From NCBI GenBank assembly GCA_031310005.1, contig CM062384.1, positions 1,922,001 to 1,986,000 on the forward strand: DNA of 64,000 nucleotides. The letters are read 5' to 3'. The notes under the pieces were generated by a model. It ran no database searches. It was not told the origin of the DNA and saw only the letters and a list, made by a program, of their open reading frames with translations. Source of the stretch: Dactylellina haptotyla. Its lineage: Eukaryota > Ascomycota > Orbiliomycetes > Orbiliales > Orbiliaceae. Below are positions 33,273-45,708 of this stretch, piece by piece. The position numbers were made by a program, and so were the translations under genes. How positions within the stretch are numbered: position 1 is the stretch's first letter; every line of letters begins with the position of its first letter.

Positions 33273-34248
33273 GTGGGAAAACACAGAACTTTTCCGCCCT
33301 TTCTCGCATGTATACTTATGAAAGTAGTGTATTCGTTTCTGTGAGCCTGTCCTTGTAATTTTGCGCCTTCTATCTACAATAGAAGTTCCTAATATGACTT
33401 GTTATATGTGTAGCTCCACGTATCTCCTCTGGACCTTTGATCGCTTTCTTTCCTTCCCTCTTCACTTTGCTCCCACCATATTTCATCTATAATAACCTAT
33501 GGACGGCTGGATCTTGGGTTTAGTCCGATAGAAATGGGTTTACCCTGTTTTGCGATATCCTCAAGACCACTATCAGGGCATTTATATCCCATACCAGACA
33601 CGTTTATGTCTGCCTGTGCGTGTTCGAATATATATATATATAACCTGGGAAGAGTTGTAGTTAGTTAGTTATTTTAGGCCCCGCCCCGGGTCTGGGGTTG
33701 CCATGTCTGCACACACACACGTGCCTCGATTCACCCATCCATCCACACATACTTATATATATATATATATATATATATATACGTAGATGCATACATAAAT
33801 ACGTAAAGCCATCATTTAACACCTTGTGAGGCCGGTGGAATTTGATTTCCTGTCTCGCGCGAGGCAGCACCCTAGATACCCTTAGCTTTGCAGAGACTGC
33901 TGTGGACAGGAGGGACCAGACCGGGTTGTGGGGTTGCAAGTTGGGCAAAGAAACGACCCCTGTCACGCTTGTTTGATACAGACATACTCTCGCTTTCTGT
34001 CAGGTCTCCCTCTCACTTTTCTCCCCCAGCTAGGCCCGCTCCGACATAACATACACACCACCTTGCTTCATCGACACTTCAAAGCTTAATTGTCAGTCAC
34101 TCTTTAGTATTGGTAGAAGTCACCGCCCTGACAGCCGCTGTTCATTCAAACCAACCGGAGAGCTAACACATGGTTGCGACATTGTCATAATGCATGGGCG
34201 AACTAGAATACAGTATACCACAGCTCCGGGCTATACGTCTAGAATATC
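33273..34248. other. Intergenic region between bbc1 and not2
   Basis: About 1 kb holding the bbc1 3' UTR and the not2 promoter. It includes a (TA)n tract at 33755-33782 and a CA run near 33712-33720. No gene motif seen on either strand. Confidence 0.5.
33755..33782. repeat. (TA)n microsatellite
   Basis: About fourteen TA units between bbc1 and not2. Confidence 0.9.
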
Positions 34249-37051
34249 ATGAATCGACCCGGTATGTCAAAGCAAATGCTCTTGCCCCGTGGCTAATGTA
34301 TCGCCGACGAATACAACTCTAGCCTGCACGTCGTCATCGTCTTCATCTCGCCTTCGCAGTCGCTCGCCCTTGTCGTAATGACACAGCTGATGAATCTAAA
34401 TCCACCAGGCTCTCAGACCAGACATGCCGGTTTCCCCCCGCAGCCGTCCTCCGGCATCAGAAGTTCCTCCAGCTCTTCAAATAACCTATTATCGAGAATG
34501 CCACCAAATAGCAAACTAGGTTCGCACCTGCTCTTTACAAACACTTTCGTTACCACACCTCTCGTTCGACATGGCGAGAAGTGCCTCGCCTTGGTTCAGC
34601 AGAAGATGCTAATATTAGGTTTGGTACCAAAGCATCCACAGGTTGGGCGTTCCCAGGGACACAGCAGCAGCCAACGTCGTCGATGGGTGGATTCGGACAG
34701 GGTCTATCAAACTCATCGCAACCCGCAACTCCATTCGACATATCGTATGTACTAAACCGATGACAACAGCCGCCCAAGCGCTCCTACCGTCTTTGATTGA
34801 AGGGAAATTTGGTGGCTCCGTCGCGTGGGTGGTTTTTCATTGGATTTGTTTTTGGCTGATATGCAAACCTGTATCCGCAATTGGACGCAGAGAGTTTCCT
34901 GTACTAGGCACCGGTAGTGCGCACCAGAATTCCAATCAAGGATGGGGGCGAGCAAGCACGCAGTCCCCGAGCCAAAACCAAGGACGCCAGACACAGGACG
35001 ATTTATATCAGAGCGCCCACGTTATGGATGACTTTGGAATGCAGAGGGTTGGCGGACAGAACCAGGGGAACGGACCGAGCAGGAACCCGCGGTTAGGTAG
35101 CACCGAGGACTTCCCGGCACTCCCGACATCCAGCGCGCTGGGAGGTGATGGGCTGAATGAGCGGAAGGCAAGCTTTCTGTTAGGACAGACCGGGTCACAT
35201 CTCGATGTTCTTTCACCGTCAGAAGCACAGCGGCAGTCTTTCCTAAACGGCGGACTCGGATCTTCGGGTTTACAGGCGGGTTCAGGGCGGCAGCAAGGCT
35301 CAAGCAGTCGGAATCAGAATCTGAACGGTAAGTGATGTTGAACACCCGGCTGTCCCTTTCTTTTCTTCTTGTTTTTATTTTGTCTTTAAGGTTCGGAGGT
35401 GGCATTTTTATATATACTTCCATTTACCTGTCTACGCCAGCGATCTGGTTTATCTTGGTGGGGGTACGTGGTGATCGCGTCGTGCTGCTCTACAGCAAAG
35501 GGATGCCTCTCTCGTTCGAGATGTATAATTTTTCATCTTTCTATTTTCGCATCCGACATTGTTACAGCGCTATCTATTTTCACTTCATTTCATCTCATCT
35601 GATATTTGGGAACTTTGATTCGTTTTCACGCGCATTTTCGTTTTTGTTTGGGTCCAGCATCATGCGCCGGAGGGTTTGCTAACAAGCCGTATACTTTTAT
35701 ACACCAAACAGCCAGCCAGAGACTGTCCCCAATCATGATGGACCATCATCAAGCCCATCACCACCTCCCCCTTGGCCTCCAACAGGCACAACCGCAACTT
35801 CCACACCCGCCCCTCCAACAGCAGGCAACCTCGTCGACTTCAGCAGCCCCGTCTCCAGACAGCAATCGCAAGGTTTGTCCACAGCAACGCCCCCCTCCCT
35901 CTCCTTCCACCCCCACCAACTAGCCGTTTGATGCCACTGAATCATTGCTTCTCTACCAATCTTCCCAGCTAATGTCTGACACTCACCATCGGAACTCCGA
36001 CTTTGAAGATCAAATCCGGCTCAGCGTCAATTGCTCCTTCTCTCAATAGTTCGTCCGCTGCACCGGCGGCATCAGTGTCAATGTCGCAGAACTCGAACGG
36101 CCGCCAGCAGCATCTACTGCAACAGCCTTCTTCAATATCAGGGCTAACATCACAACCTGACCCGCAAGCGGAACAGCAACCTCCGAGATATTCATCAACA
36201 CCGCCTGACACCGAACCGAGTGAATCATCAGGTCGTAGCGATATAGACAGATTTGGCTTGAACGGTCTGCTACCGCTGATACGGAACGAGGATCTTGATA
36301 TGGCGCTACTCGCTCTAGGGACAGATCTGACCCAATTAGGCTTAGAATTGAATCAACCTGAGTACGGCCTGAACACAATCGATCATGTGAAGCAAGGCTC
36401 CCGAAGTCTTTCTGAGCTTCTTTGATTCGTACCCATCCAATGTAATCAGTCCAATACTCATGCGCTAACCTAGATTTACTTCCCCTAGACAACCTCTTAG
36501 CTCCACATTCGCCTCTCCGTGGTCCGACCAGCAAGTACGCGCTGCCGAACCAGACTATAAGCTACCGCCGTGTTATATGGTGATGAACACCCAACCGCTC
36601 CAGTCCAAAGTGCGGAATTTCTCGGATGAAACCCTGTTCTACATATTCTATACAATGCCCAAAGACTTAATGCAGGAAATCGTCGCGCAAGAGCTGTAAG
36701 GACTCTCTTTCAGTTGGATAGAAAGAAGACCTGCTACTTTTAAATGCATGCGATGTTGACATATTTGGGAACAGAACGCAACGAAATTGGCGGTACCACA
36801 AAGAGCTACAGGTCTGGCTTACAAAAGTCCCTGGGAATGAGCCATCGCAGATAGTGCAAGGACGATTTGAGAAGGGTGTCTACATATTTTTCGAACCGGC
36901 AGTATGGGAGCGACAACAGGTACGTATTTGGGTCGCCAATCTCTCCAACAGCGGCAACCGTAACAGTTTACTAACTCCATTTTTCGGTATTTAGAAAGAG
37001 TTTGTTCTAGAATATGCCGCATTAGATCAGAGTAGGATGACAATCCCCTGA
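34249..37051 (+). CDS. not2: CCR4-NOT complex subunit Not2 (Cdc36 family)
   Basis: Nine-exon model: 34249-34261, 34409-34519, 34603-34744, 34891-35327, 35720-35925, 36009-36361, 36489-36695, 36775-36919, 36995-37051; 556 residues, phases consistent. Subunit of the CCR4-NOT deadenylase and transcription complex. Family landmarks: MNRPGSQTRH at the N-terminus, STGWAFPGT, FDISEFPVLG, GSTEDFPALP, DRFGLNGLLPLIR, TDLTQLGLELNQPE, then the C-terminal NOT box with FASPWSDQQ, EPDYKLPPCY, FSDETLFYIFYTMPKD and RNWRYHKELQVWLTK. The tiny 13-nt first coding exon and the 392-nt intron before exon 5 are the weak points. Exon 5 could instead run 35712-35872 in another frame, and both options join the next exon without a stop. 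All other junctions are well supported by the conserved sequence across them. Confidence 0.8.
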
Positions 37052-38152
37052 TCCGAGTACTTATGAAAATGATATCCTATCTGTTGTATTTCCATCCCTT
37101 TGTGTACACTCCCTCTGTAAACTGGATTTCCTTCTTTTTGATCATCTGTTGCAAATTTGAATAGCGAACCTCCCGTTTCTGACTCTATAATGGGCTACGC
37201 CGGGTCTCTCAGCCCCTGCACTCCGATTTGTTGTTATTATTCTTATTTTGATATATCTCCTTGGTGGTTTCCGGTTTCCGTGACACGTTATGAATTAGCT
37301 AGCATGCGTCGGAAAACGGCGGAATAACGCGCATATCCACGCCCCGTTATATACTTATCGGTGTGTCTTGGGCGGCGAGGGTAGATCCGGATTGTGACTT
37401 AACATCGTACTGAAAGGAGAGTTATAACCCAGGATAGAGATATGCGAGCCGAAATCTTTAGCCGGATAGCTTGAGTTGCGATCAAGTACGACCAAGGCGA
37501 ATAAGTAATTGAAACTAGATAGGATTAATTCGAATTGCATCAACCGAGGGGAGAGCTTTAGAGTGGTACTATACCATACATGTTATATATACATTTAAGC
37601 CCTCACACACAAGATAAGAAGCGATGGCTAGGACCACTCAGATCCGAGCTCTTGAGCACCCGCACCCTTGCAATTGCAATCACTCTCCCTCCACTTCTGC
37701 AGCTATAGCGAGCCATTACTAGCTATCAACCAAAACCGAACAGGGCTTCTGTATCGATGCACTGATTGTCAATCATGGGTTTGTCATCCGACATCGCCTG
37801 AGCTAGCTTTATTTACCTGTCTCGCTTTTTTCTCTCGTTTTCTTCCCTCCTCTCCGCCTACCTACCTGCGTTTCATCATTGCAGCACTCCTAGCCTTGAA
37901 TATATGTTAACATGTTTCTCTACGGTAACTAGGTTTCTAACCTTGAGAATATATATATATATATATTTCACGTCAGCCCTTCTACTCAGTCATTGCATTG
38001 CATTGCGCCTTCTTTGTCCAGGTTCGGCAACTACACAAACTTTTCTTAACAATGCGACATCTCGAATAGATCTTTTTATTTTTACATAAAGACCTCCTAA
38101 AGTCGTATCGGCAATCCGAGCGCGGCCAGCTAACAATCCCGGTATCCTACGT
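37052..38152. other. Intergenic region, no gene seen
   Basis: About 1.1 kb of AT-rich sequence after not2, with an (AT)n run near 37948-37967. Small frames only. Confidence 0.5.
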
Positions 38153-39949
38153 ATGGACCCAATGCAACAATCAGACACTTACAGAGTTGGTGGCACAGCT
38201 AAGCCGTCGCCCAGAAATGCGCGATTGCTCGAACGCGTTGCAGCAGACGCCGCCTCCGCCTTAATAGCTGCGGTAGCGGTTGCACCGGTATTGAGAACCC
38301 CTCCCATCATTTGGTCTTCTATATTAATCTCATCAAATAAACTTGGTATTCTAAAATCTCTATTACGGGTCTAGGCAATTTGCATAATCGACAAGTAGGT
38401 ACCAATATTCGAGCCTGCACCCATAGCTTGTTCTGCTATAAAAAGACCGCTTTGCGAGGCAACAAGCACCAGACATATTTAAATATTTGGGCTAGACTTG
38501 CTACGAGTACAGCGAGTATCTTTGCTAGGCTCTCGTAGGTCGTAGTGAAATCCAATGTCTTTAAACCACGAGACTCCAATTTCATGCTTTTTTATACACT
38601 TTGAGCGTTTGGTCCAGAGGGCAAAGAATTTAAGCATGGGTTCAATCCTCAACACCAGCCGTTATTAGTCGTGGTGGAGTCATTGCATCTTGACCATCCG
38701 TAAAAATCCGAAGTGTCTTGAATATTATCTCATATCCAACGATATTCGTTGAGCTTTCAGATGACTGACGGTAGTTATTGCACGTATAGGAGTATAGTTG
38801 AAAATGCTAGCGGAAAACGAAAGTTGGTTGAGTCAATAAAGTAAAAATCCCATCAGCCTGAACGATTGTTTCAATGTATCTACGGTCGCGAGGAGACCTA
38901 TCAGGTGTCGGTATTCAACAAGATTCTTACAAGTCTATTTCAACAGTGATTCTCTCACAATGCTATTTAAACGACCCCAACGTTTCTTTGGTTCCAGAAC
39001 ATTTGGATTGGTTGCAGTATGATCAGATCGTCCTATAGTGATAATGCGCATAGGCTAACAATTATTTGTATTGTCTTATAGATGGTTTATGCCGGCACAT
39101 ACCTGGTAGCCAATACGACTGACACCATCCTATCCCACAGAGAAGACAAGGATATCAAAAAGGTAACAGCAGGAACAGCAAAATTTGCCGCTACTTCAAG
39201 GTTTTTATCTGCTCGTATCAAATTAGTTTAGTATATGAACAATAGTTAAAACTGACTAAGATCCAAACAGCACCAATATCCTATTAACACTCATCAAGGA
39301 TCGAAATTTCGCGCGAATGTTCGGCATGGGGGCTTCTAAGTCCGTCCCTTTACCCTCGTACGCTCTCTTTTGCGCACGGGATTGTTTAACGATCCTCTTC
39401 TCATTTAACATCCCGCCAGTTCTCTCAAAAGCCCTCCCAGAGAACGTCGCAGGATTAAGCTCCTTGTCAACAGCCCAAATCTTAGCACCAGCTAGTAGGT
39501 CTTCTAGAATAAATTCCCGTCCGAAAAAGCTGGATCCAGATCCAGGTTTTAAATGGGGCTGGGATATAAAAAAGCCTATTTGGCGACTATGAGAATGAAA
39601 ACTGAGACCCAGTGTGATATTACAGCTTGCCAATTCTTCTCGACCCCCCTACATTTGCTTGGACTTGATCTATATAACCGAGCAGGTAGTCTTGGGATGA
39701 GAGATCGGCTTCATGCGGTTGGCAGAAATTATCTGAAGAGTTCGCTAGCCAGAATGTGAGTATCCAGGAGAATACAGTCCCACTACGGGTTTTTGAACTC
39801 TATACTAACGTCCTGGATTTCGATTTTTTCGAAGTTGTCGGATCGTACCTGCTTTCGGTATTGGAGGTGTCTTGAACCTGAAGAGTAGATATTGTATGAT
39901 GCAGAACATCGAAGAGAGTATGGAGAATGAAAAAACTCTACTAAGTTAG
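38153..39949 (+). CDS. Conserved fungal membrane protein (S. pombe C365.16-like), eight exons
   Basis: Exons: 38153-38287, 38375-38394 (20 nt), 38790-38840, 38947-39016, 39082-39200, 39271-39494, 39626-39755, 39835-39949; 287 residues. Every junction is GT-AG, phases agree throughout, and no stop interrupts the product, though no single open frame covers more than a quarter of it. Recognisable segments are RNARLLERVAADAASALIAA, CIIDKSIVENASG, FKRPQRFFGSRTFGLV, MVYAGTYLVANTTDT, PLPSYALFCARDCLTILFSF, FFSTPLHLLGLDLYNR and CRIVPAFGIGGVLN. These match a conserved fungal protein family of unknown role, thought to lie in the mitochondrial inner membrane and typified by S. pombe SPBC365.16. Several moderately hydrophobic helices fit a membrane protein. 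Intron 2 is unusually long (395 nt). The family name is from memory of the motifs. Confidence 0.75.
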
Positions 39950-42900
39950 ATTTGTACATGCATATGGGGCAACGATGGACCACCATCTGCTATGAACATC
40001 CTGCATATGATTCAAAGGCTTTGGCACCCTGATTATTATTATAATATATATATATAGGCTGGGGAGAGCGCGACGAATGACCAACATGACGAAACATTAG
40101 ATTCGATTGATTGGACCACCATATGTGCAATTCCGTGGCTTCATCATCTTCTTCTTCCTTATAACCCAGGGATGACCATCGCACAGGCTGGAGCTGCATA
40201 TACAAGAAAAAGGTATAACTGCACCGGATGTTTCAGATGGAGACTGCGCTATATAAATGAGAAGGCAAAGTATAAAATAAATAAAATTAAAAAAGCGCTC
40301 ACAAGCAACAAGGTGCTCACATCCAGGAACCCAATATTTCATAGCCGGCAGGGTTTCAAGCAGGTTGACAGGGCCAGCTACCTCAGAAGCTTCAGAAGGT
40401 TAATTGGCGCCATAGCTTCTAGAAAGATTTCAGATCCACCAGGGTGCAAGGACCACCGTGCATGCCATGTACCTAAATCGCATGCAGGGCCCTCTGAGCT
40501 CCTTCACATGTCGACAGGGATGCAATGCTGCGACCTTGGGAGCATTGGTGGAGTTTCAGATGCTGAAATCGCTCGTCTAGAGATAGAGAAGACCGGGAGA
40601 GTGTGGGAAACACTTAAGCCGTTGAGCCGTGGTCCATGGGCTTTCTGTTGAAGAAAACCATAGGAGAGGGATTATTACTGGGGTACAGTAAATTCCCCGA
40701 CGACACGGCTATCTTGCAGCTAAAGAGACGAGCATCGATGCAGGTATAACACCGACATCGATACCGCCTTAATTTAAACCCGACAGTGTGGAGATGAACT
40801 CTCTTTCATCTCCCCTTTAGTTTCTGTTCAATGAGGTTGCCCCAACAAGCCTCAGTCGAGACCATTCTTCGGTTCTTCCGCAACTGTTGACAGCCGACAA
40901 CGAAAATAGGAATTTAAAATTTGACCGCCTCTCGGGATTGGGAAAACAAAGAAAAACGAGAACGGCGGGGGTAAAGGTACATTCCGTGCAATCTTGGGAG
41001 ATGGCTGAACTACTGGCCGTTGTCTTGGCTGTTGGAAATGTGGGCGACCCTCGAGACGACCTCGTTCATCGATGTCCCTAAGATAAGACTAGCACAATGG
41101 AGCTAGCTCTGGCTGGGTTCCCCGTACCTTACTCGTATTGATTGCATCGCGAGTGAGCGTGATCGGTTTTGACATGTGCTTCTAGCCTCCCGGAAAAACT
41201 CCAGACCAGGACGCTGATACCAACATTAGCCGTGGCCCAGCGAGGATTGGAGTGGACAGGCCACCCCCAAGTTTTTCCGAGATGCTTCGAAATTTCCTCC
41301 GGCTAAAGCACCCGGCTAAAAGCCAGTCAACGCACTCCGCAACACATTTCGCTCTGGCAAGGCCCAACTATTTCCGGCCCGAAATCCCATCGCTTAAGGG
41401 CAGACCTCGACGAATATATCCACGAAGGGGAACTCGCAGTGGGGCATCTGCTTTCAGTTGGTTCCAAATTGCTTGCCTACATGCGATGCGTCTGTGCATG
41501 CAATCAATCTGTAAAATTGCCCCATCAGTGAGGCTCATGCTCAGTTGTTGCATCTGTTTCCAAGACCGAACCCGGCGTGGGGGCCGCACCTCCTCTTCCC
41601 TCACCGCATTTCAGGTCACACATGCTCTTCATGCTCGCCCTCCCCCTCTTGACTGGCGTTCTTCGCTTCAACTTCTTTCCCACACCCTATCGCAAGCCAA
41701 TTTCATCGTTGCAGTGAAATTCAACCAAGTGTGACCAGCCTAAAAAGGTGCCCGTATGATTCTGTGGGCCTTCCCAGAGAGGGTCCGACCAGAAGATTTC
41801 CAAACCCGTGGCCGTCTCTCGAATGAACACCCATGGAAGTCGATCAGGCACGTGCTTCTCTCCCTCTAGTTTGAATGTAGTGTTTATTCCCCCAATGAGA
41901 TAGGGCCTCACGATTGCGAAACCGCCTTTCCAAGTCTGTGTTTCCTAAAACCATCACCAACGACGTGCAACAATTAGAGTAGTTTTCGCAGATCGTCGCG
42001 AGATATTCAAGAATCCAGACTGGTGTACCCCGCAGTTTCAGAGAGATTGACTACAGCTTTTCCTTCGTGATGGATGAGCAACGAGGGGGACAGTTACGGA
42101 AAAAGAAATACGTGGGTGGTCAGGTAAGCTTAATCTCTGTTTTTTTTTTTTTTTTTTTTTAAGCGGTAAATTAAAGCTCCCCAGACCAACCAGATTGATG
42201 GATACATGCCAAGTTTTATGGGGAAATAAAAGTGGTGTCCTCGATGTTGCTTCAGAAGAAAGAATATGTGCGTGTGGGGGTGTAACGAACTATCGGGAAC
42301 GGATTGGGGAAGGCTTCTATGACTTCAGGCACTTAACAATCGAGGAACTGCAACGATGAAATCGTGTGGATGGCTCGGGCGAGATAAAAGGAAAAAGCTG
42401 ATGTAAAGAAAAATCCGGGTGTCCAAACGCTACCCTGGTCCCGCTTCTACCACACCTGCTGTTTTGCTGTTCCACGCATCGCCATATGCATTCTGATTCG
42501 TTTATGCTCTGCTGGCTCGAACAGGTCTCGATCAAGTAGGTTGAAAAGCAAGAGTGTGGGGTGGACTGTCTCTCAAAATAACGAGAAGAGAAAAAAAAGA
42601 GAACGAACCCGAGTTTTGTTCGGGTTGTTCGGGTGGGAAATTGAACGGCCGTCGACTGGTGGACCCTGATATCGGAAGGCAGCCAGTTCTATTCTCTTTT
42701 CGGCTTCGTGGGAAACGACGCTCCTCCGCAAACCCCTCCGCGGCCTCCTCCTCCAGATTGTGCCATCCAGCCGTCCTTTCGGCCTACCCGCAACGATGGC
42801 AGACAGGTGGGCAGCTAGAGGGAGAGGCGAATCTCAGTGCGGCTAATCATGGGGAATTTCGAGATCATGGTCGTTTGCCGAATGAAATTAAGGATTCGGC

Positions 42901-44472
42901 GCAGGATCTGCCGTGAAAGGTGGGGTTTAATTTTCCTCCCGCCGACACTTAGGACTCGAAGAGCATGCACGGTGAGCAGCACAGAAGGAGGGAAAGCCTT
43001 AGGGAGAGGAAGAGGAGAGAGGGGGCAAGATGCCAGGGAAATCCGATGGTACCTCTAACCTCGGTGCGCCAGCATGCCGGCCGGGGTCGTCATATTTCCC
43101 CACATCTCAGCTCGGCGGAATTTTGGGAGATCTCGGAGAGGAAGAGAGATAGGCATCTCGAAAGCACCCTTCGCCCGTTGGAGGGAATGCTGAGGAACCG
43201 AGTGGAGTGACAAAGCTATTGGCAGAGGAACAATACCGGATAGCCGTAGCGGAAAAGAGAGCTTGCTTGCGCTTCCTCTGCTTCTCGTCTCGTCTCGTCT
43301 GCATGTGTAAAGTACGTGCTTTTTGGGGCACCCCCAACTTCTGTTCTTGGGAACTCCGCAAAAGAAGGCGATTTTAAATTTTCTTTTGCTCCGTTTCAAT
43401 TATTTTCGTATGGCCCTCCTCGTCTCTCCGATCTGACCGAGAGGGAGGACCTTACCCATGCCCTCGTCTCCTTCCCCACCCCTTCCCTTTCCCTCTGTTA
43501 CTCTTGCCTTTGGTCGTCCCCTTTCTATGACGGTGCCCCAACTTTAAAATAAAAAAGAAACTCCAAGGAGGAGGAAAAAGAGAGAAGCAGAGACAAAAGA
43601 AAAAAAAGAAACAGAAAAAGAAAGGACACAGCCGGGTGAAAAAAAAGAAACGCTTCCCCGGAGCAAGGCTAGCGACCTAACATACGTCTGGCGACTCTTT
43701 GTACATGTGCTTTTGTCGTCCCATAGGGCGGCGCTGGATGAATGAACGAAGGAAGACGAGGAGGAGAGTGAGATGGTACCCCCATACTTTCCTCTCGTTC
43801 TGGCATTTCAGACTATTCTATTTTTTAATTCTCCCACTCCATTACACCACCACCACCACCACCACACACCACACACCACACCATCCCATCCTTCCCATCC
43901 AACAACCAACATAAGCTGCTGTCGTCTCCTCCTCCCACACTCTGATTCTTCTGGTTCTTCTCACCCTCCTTCCCACCACCACCCCCATCCACCACCCATC
44001 GATAGATAGCCGTATAAGAGATACATATATAAAGACTCTCTTCACCCTTTCCCCAGTTTTCTAGCTTCCCTTACACGTTTACTTTTTTTTTTCCCTTTCC
44101 TTCCTTTCTTTTTCTTCTCTCCCTCCTTTCCGAAGAAATCGTCTCGAACTATTCTCTTCTTTGCGGGGAAAGAAAGAAAGAAATTATAAACAAGTATATA
44201 AAATACTACGGACCCCGAACGGGAACAGAAGCCATCTTCCAAACGACGACTCGCCACCACTCGTCAAGAATATCCGTGAACTTTATATATGACCAACCCG
44301 CCTCTAAAACCTTCCAAGCATCACTACTTCTCGCTTCGACTGCCTTAGGTCCTTGATCGCCACATTACCTACCACCAAGGGAGATTGAGACGGAAAAAAT
44401 CACGACTTCTCTTATACAACCCAGCCCTATAGAAATATAACCAATCAGGACAGAAAGGAACTGCAAGACGCC
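39950..44472. promoter_or_regulatory. Long upstream region of creA, no other gene supported
   Basis: About 4.5 kb without a supported gene. The left part (39950-41200) is mixed AT-rich sequence with one 159-codon frame (40172-40651) of unknown kind. The right part is the creA promoter and leader: poly-T at 42140-42160, an A/G-rich stretch at 43550-43650, an ACCACC repeat at 43846-43880, and pyrimidine tracts up to 44130. Several matches to the CreA site SYGGRG lie within it, for example CCGGGG at 43081-43086, the double site CCCCGGAG at 43656-43663, and CTCCGC (reverse) at 42724, 42736 and 43354, which is compatible with the autoregulation known for creA. Confidence 0.5.
42140..42160 (+). repeat. 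Poly-T tract
   Basis: About 21 T residues in the upstream region of creA. Confidence 0.85.
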
Positions 44473-45708
44473 ATGGCTACTGCCGGAGCGTCGTTATTCA
44501 CACCGATCATTGAAACCGGAGTCTCAGCTCAACCCAGCGCCAGAGTTTCCAATCTCGCTCAGATCATGGAAGACCACGATGCATCGAAACCTCAAGCTGA
44601 GGAGATGCCCAGACCTTACAAATGCCCTATCTGCAGTCGTTGCTTCCACCGCCTCGAGCATCAGACCCGCCATATTAGAACTCACACCGGCGAGAAACCA
44701 CATGCTTGCAGCTTTCCAGGCTGCTCAAAGCGCTTCAGCCGTTCTGATGAATTGACTCGGCACTCCAGAATCCATAACAATCCGAACTCCAGGAGAAGTA
44801 ACAAAAATAACTCTCAACATCATCCTTCTCTCGCCCAGCAACAACTTGAGTCGAGGACATCTCCCAATGCCATGACTCCTTCTGCGATGATGCCCCCACC
44901 ACCCAGACATGGATCTAAATCCGCTCCTTCCTCGATTGTAGCTTCGCCAAATGTTTCGCCGCCGCATTCTCATTATTCCCATCACGGCTCGCCCCTTGGG
45001 AATGCTTTGCCAAGCTTTGGGCGGGTTTCTGGGGCTGCCTCCCAAGGACCGCTGGATATGAGTCTGTTAGCTGCTGCCGCCTCCCGAGAACTTGAGCGAG
45101 AACGATTTGGTTCAAATTCATACCTCGCTCCCCATCTGTACAGCCACTCGAGGCTTGCTCCTCTCGCTCCGATTTCCCAGCAGATGGATACCTCTTCGTC
45201 GATGTCGAGGTCACATTCGCATGATGACGAAAACCCATATCTCGCCCACAGAGCCGCAAAACGCTCGCGACCTACCTCACCAATCTCAACCGCTCCGTCT
45301 TCACCAACTTTCTCGCACGACTCGTGTTCTCCTACCCCAGAGCATACGCCTCTCGCTACCCCAGCGCACTCCCCAAGGCTTTACCCAAGAGAATTAGAAT
45401 ACGGATCGGGGCTTCAGCTTCCAAGCATTCGTCTTCTCTCTCTGCGCCCCATGCCAGCCCTGGCTCCAATGGACATTGCAGACCCTTACTCCGCTACAAA
45501 TACCCCATCTATCACACCGACAACCTCCGCCCTCCGCCTGACTGATATCATGAGCAAGAGTGAAGGGGCGCAGAGGAAACTCCCAATTCCCTCTGTTCCC
45601 CGAGTCACAGTTCACGATTTGCTCAATGGTAGCGGCAGCGGTTTCTCGTCTGGCAATTCCTCCGCGGCTGGTTCCGTTGCTGGAGGTGATCTCTCCGATC
45701 GTTTATAA
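44473..45708 (+). CDS. creA: Carbon catabolite repressor CreA (C2H2 zinc fingers)
   Basis: Single-exon gene of 411 residues. Mig1/CreA-type repressor that binds SYGGRG sites and shuts off genes for alternative carbon sources when glucose is present. Finger 1 runs Cys51-His71 ([19 protein letters not shown]), finger 2 Cys79-His101 ([21 protein letters not shown]), joined by the TGEKPH linker. Specificity residues in both helices match the Mig1/CreA class. Downstream are the Ser/Thr/Pro-rich region, an acidic and basic segment ([20 protein letters not shown]) and the C-terminal repression region with [21 protein letters not shown] and [11 protein letters not shown], as in aspergillus CreA. fox2 in this window belongs to the type of gene CreA often represses. 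The start is the only suitable ATG, preceded by a long pyrimidine- and purine-rich leader. Confidence 0.95.
   Translation: MATAGASLFTPIIETGVSAQPSARVSNLAQIMEDHDASKPQAEEMPRPYKCPICSRCFHRLEHQTRHIRTHTGEKPHACSFPGCSKRFSRSDELTRHSRIHNNPNSRRSNKNNSQHHPSLAQQQLESRTSPNAMTPSAMMPPPPRHGSKSAPSSIVASPNVSPPHSHYSHHGSPLGNALPSFGRVSGAASQGPLDMSLLAAAASRELERERFGSNSYLAPHLYSHSRLAPLAPISQQMDTSSSMSRSHSHDDENPYLAHRAAKRSRPTSPISTAPSSPTFSHDSCSPTPEHTPLATPAHSPRLYPRELEYGSGLQLPSIRLLSLRPMPALAPMDIADPYSATNTPSITPTTSALRLTDIMSKSEGAQRKLPIPSVPRVTVHDLLNGSGSGFSSGNSSAAGSVAGGDLSDRL

Noticed and set aside
38605-38668. Possible tRNA with A-box-like TGGTCCAGAGGG and B-box-like GGTTCAATCC
   Set aside because: The acceptor arms do not pair and the T stem has a mismatch, and the segment lies inside intron 2 of the eight-exon gene. 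Treated as chance or a worn fragment.
42554-43399. Frames of 110-120 codons upstream of creA
   Set aside because: Arg/Ser-rich low-complexity translations on both strands, in the expected long leader of creA.
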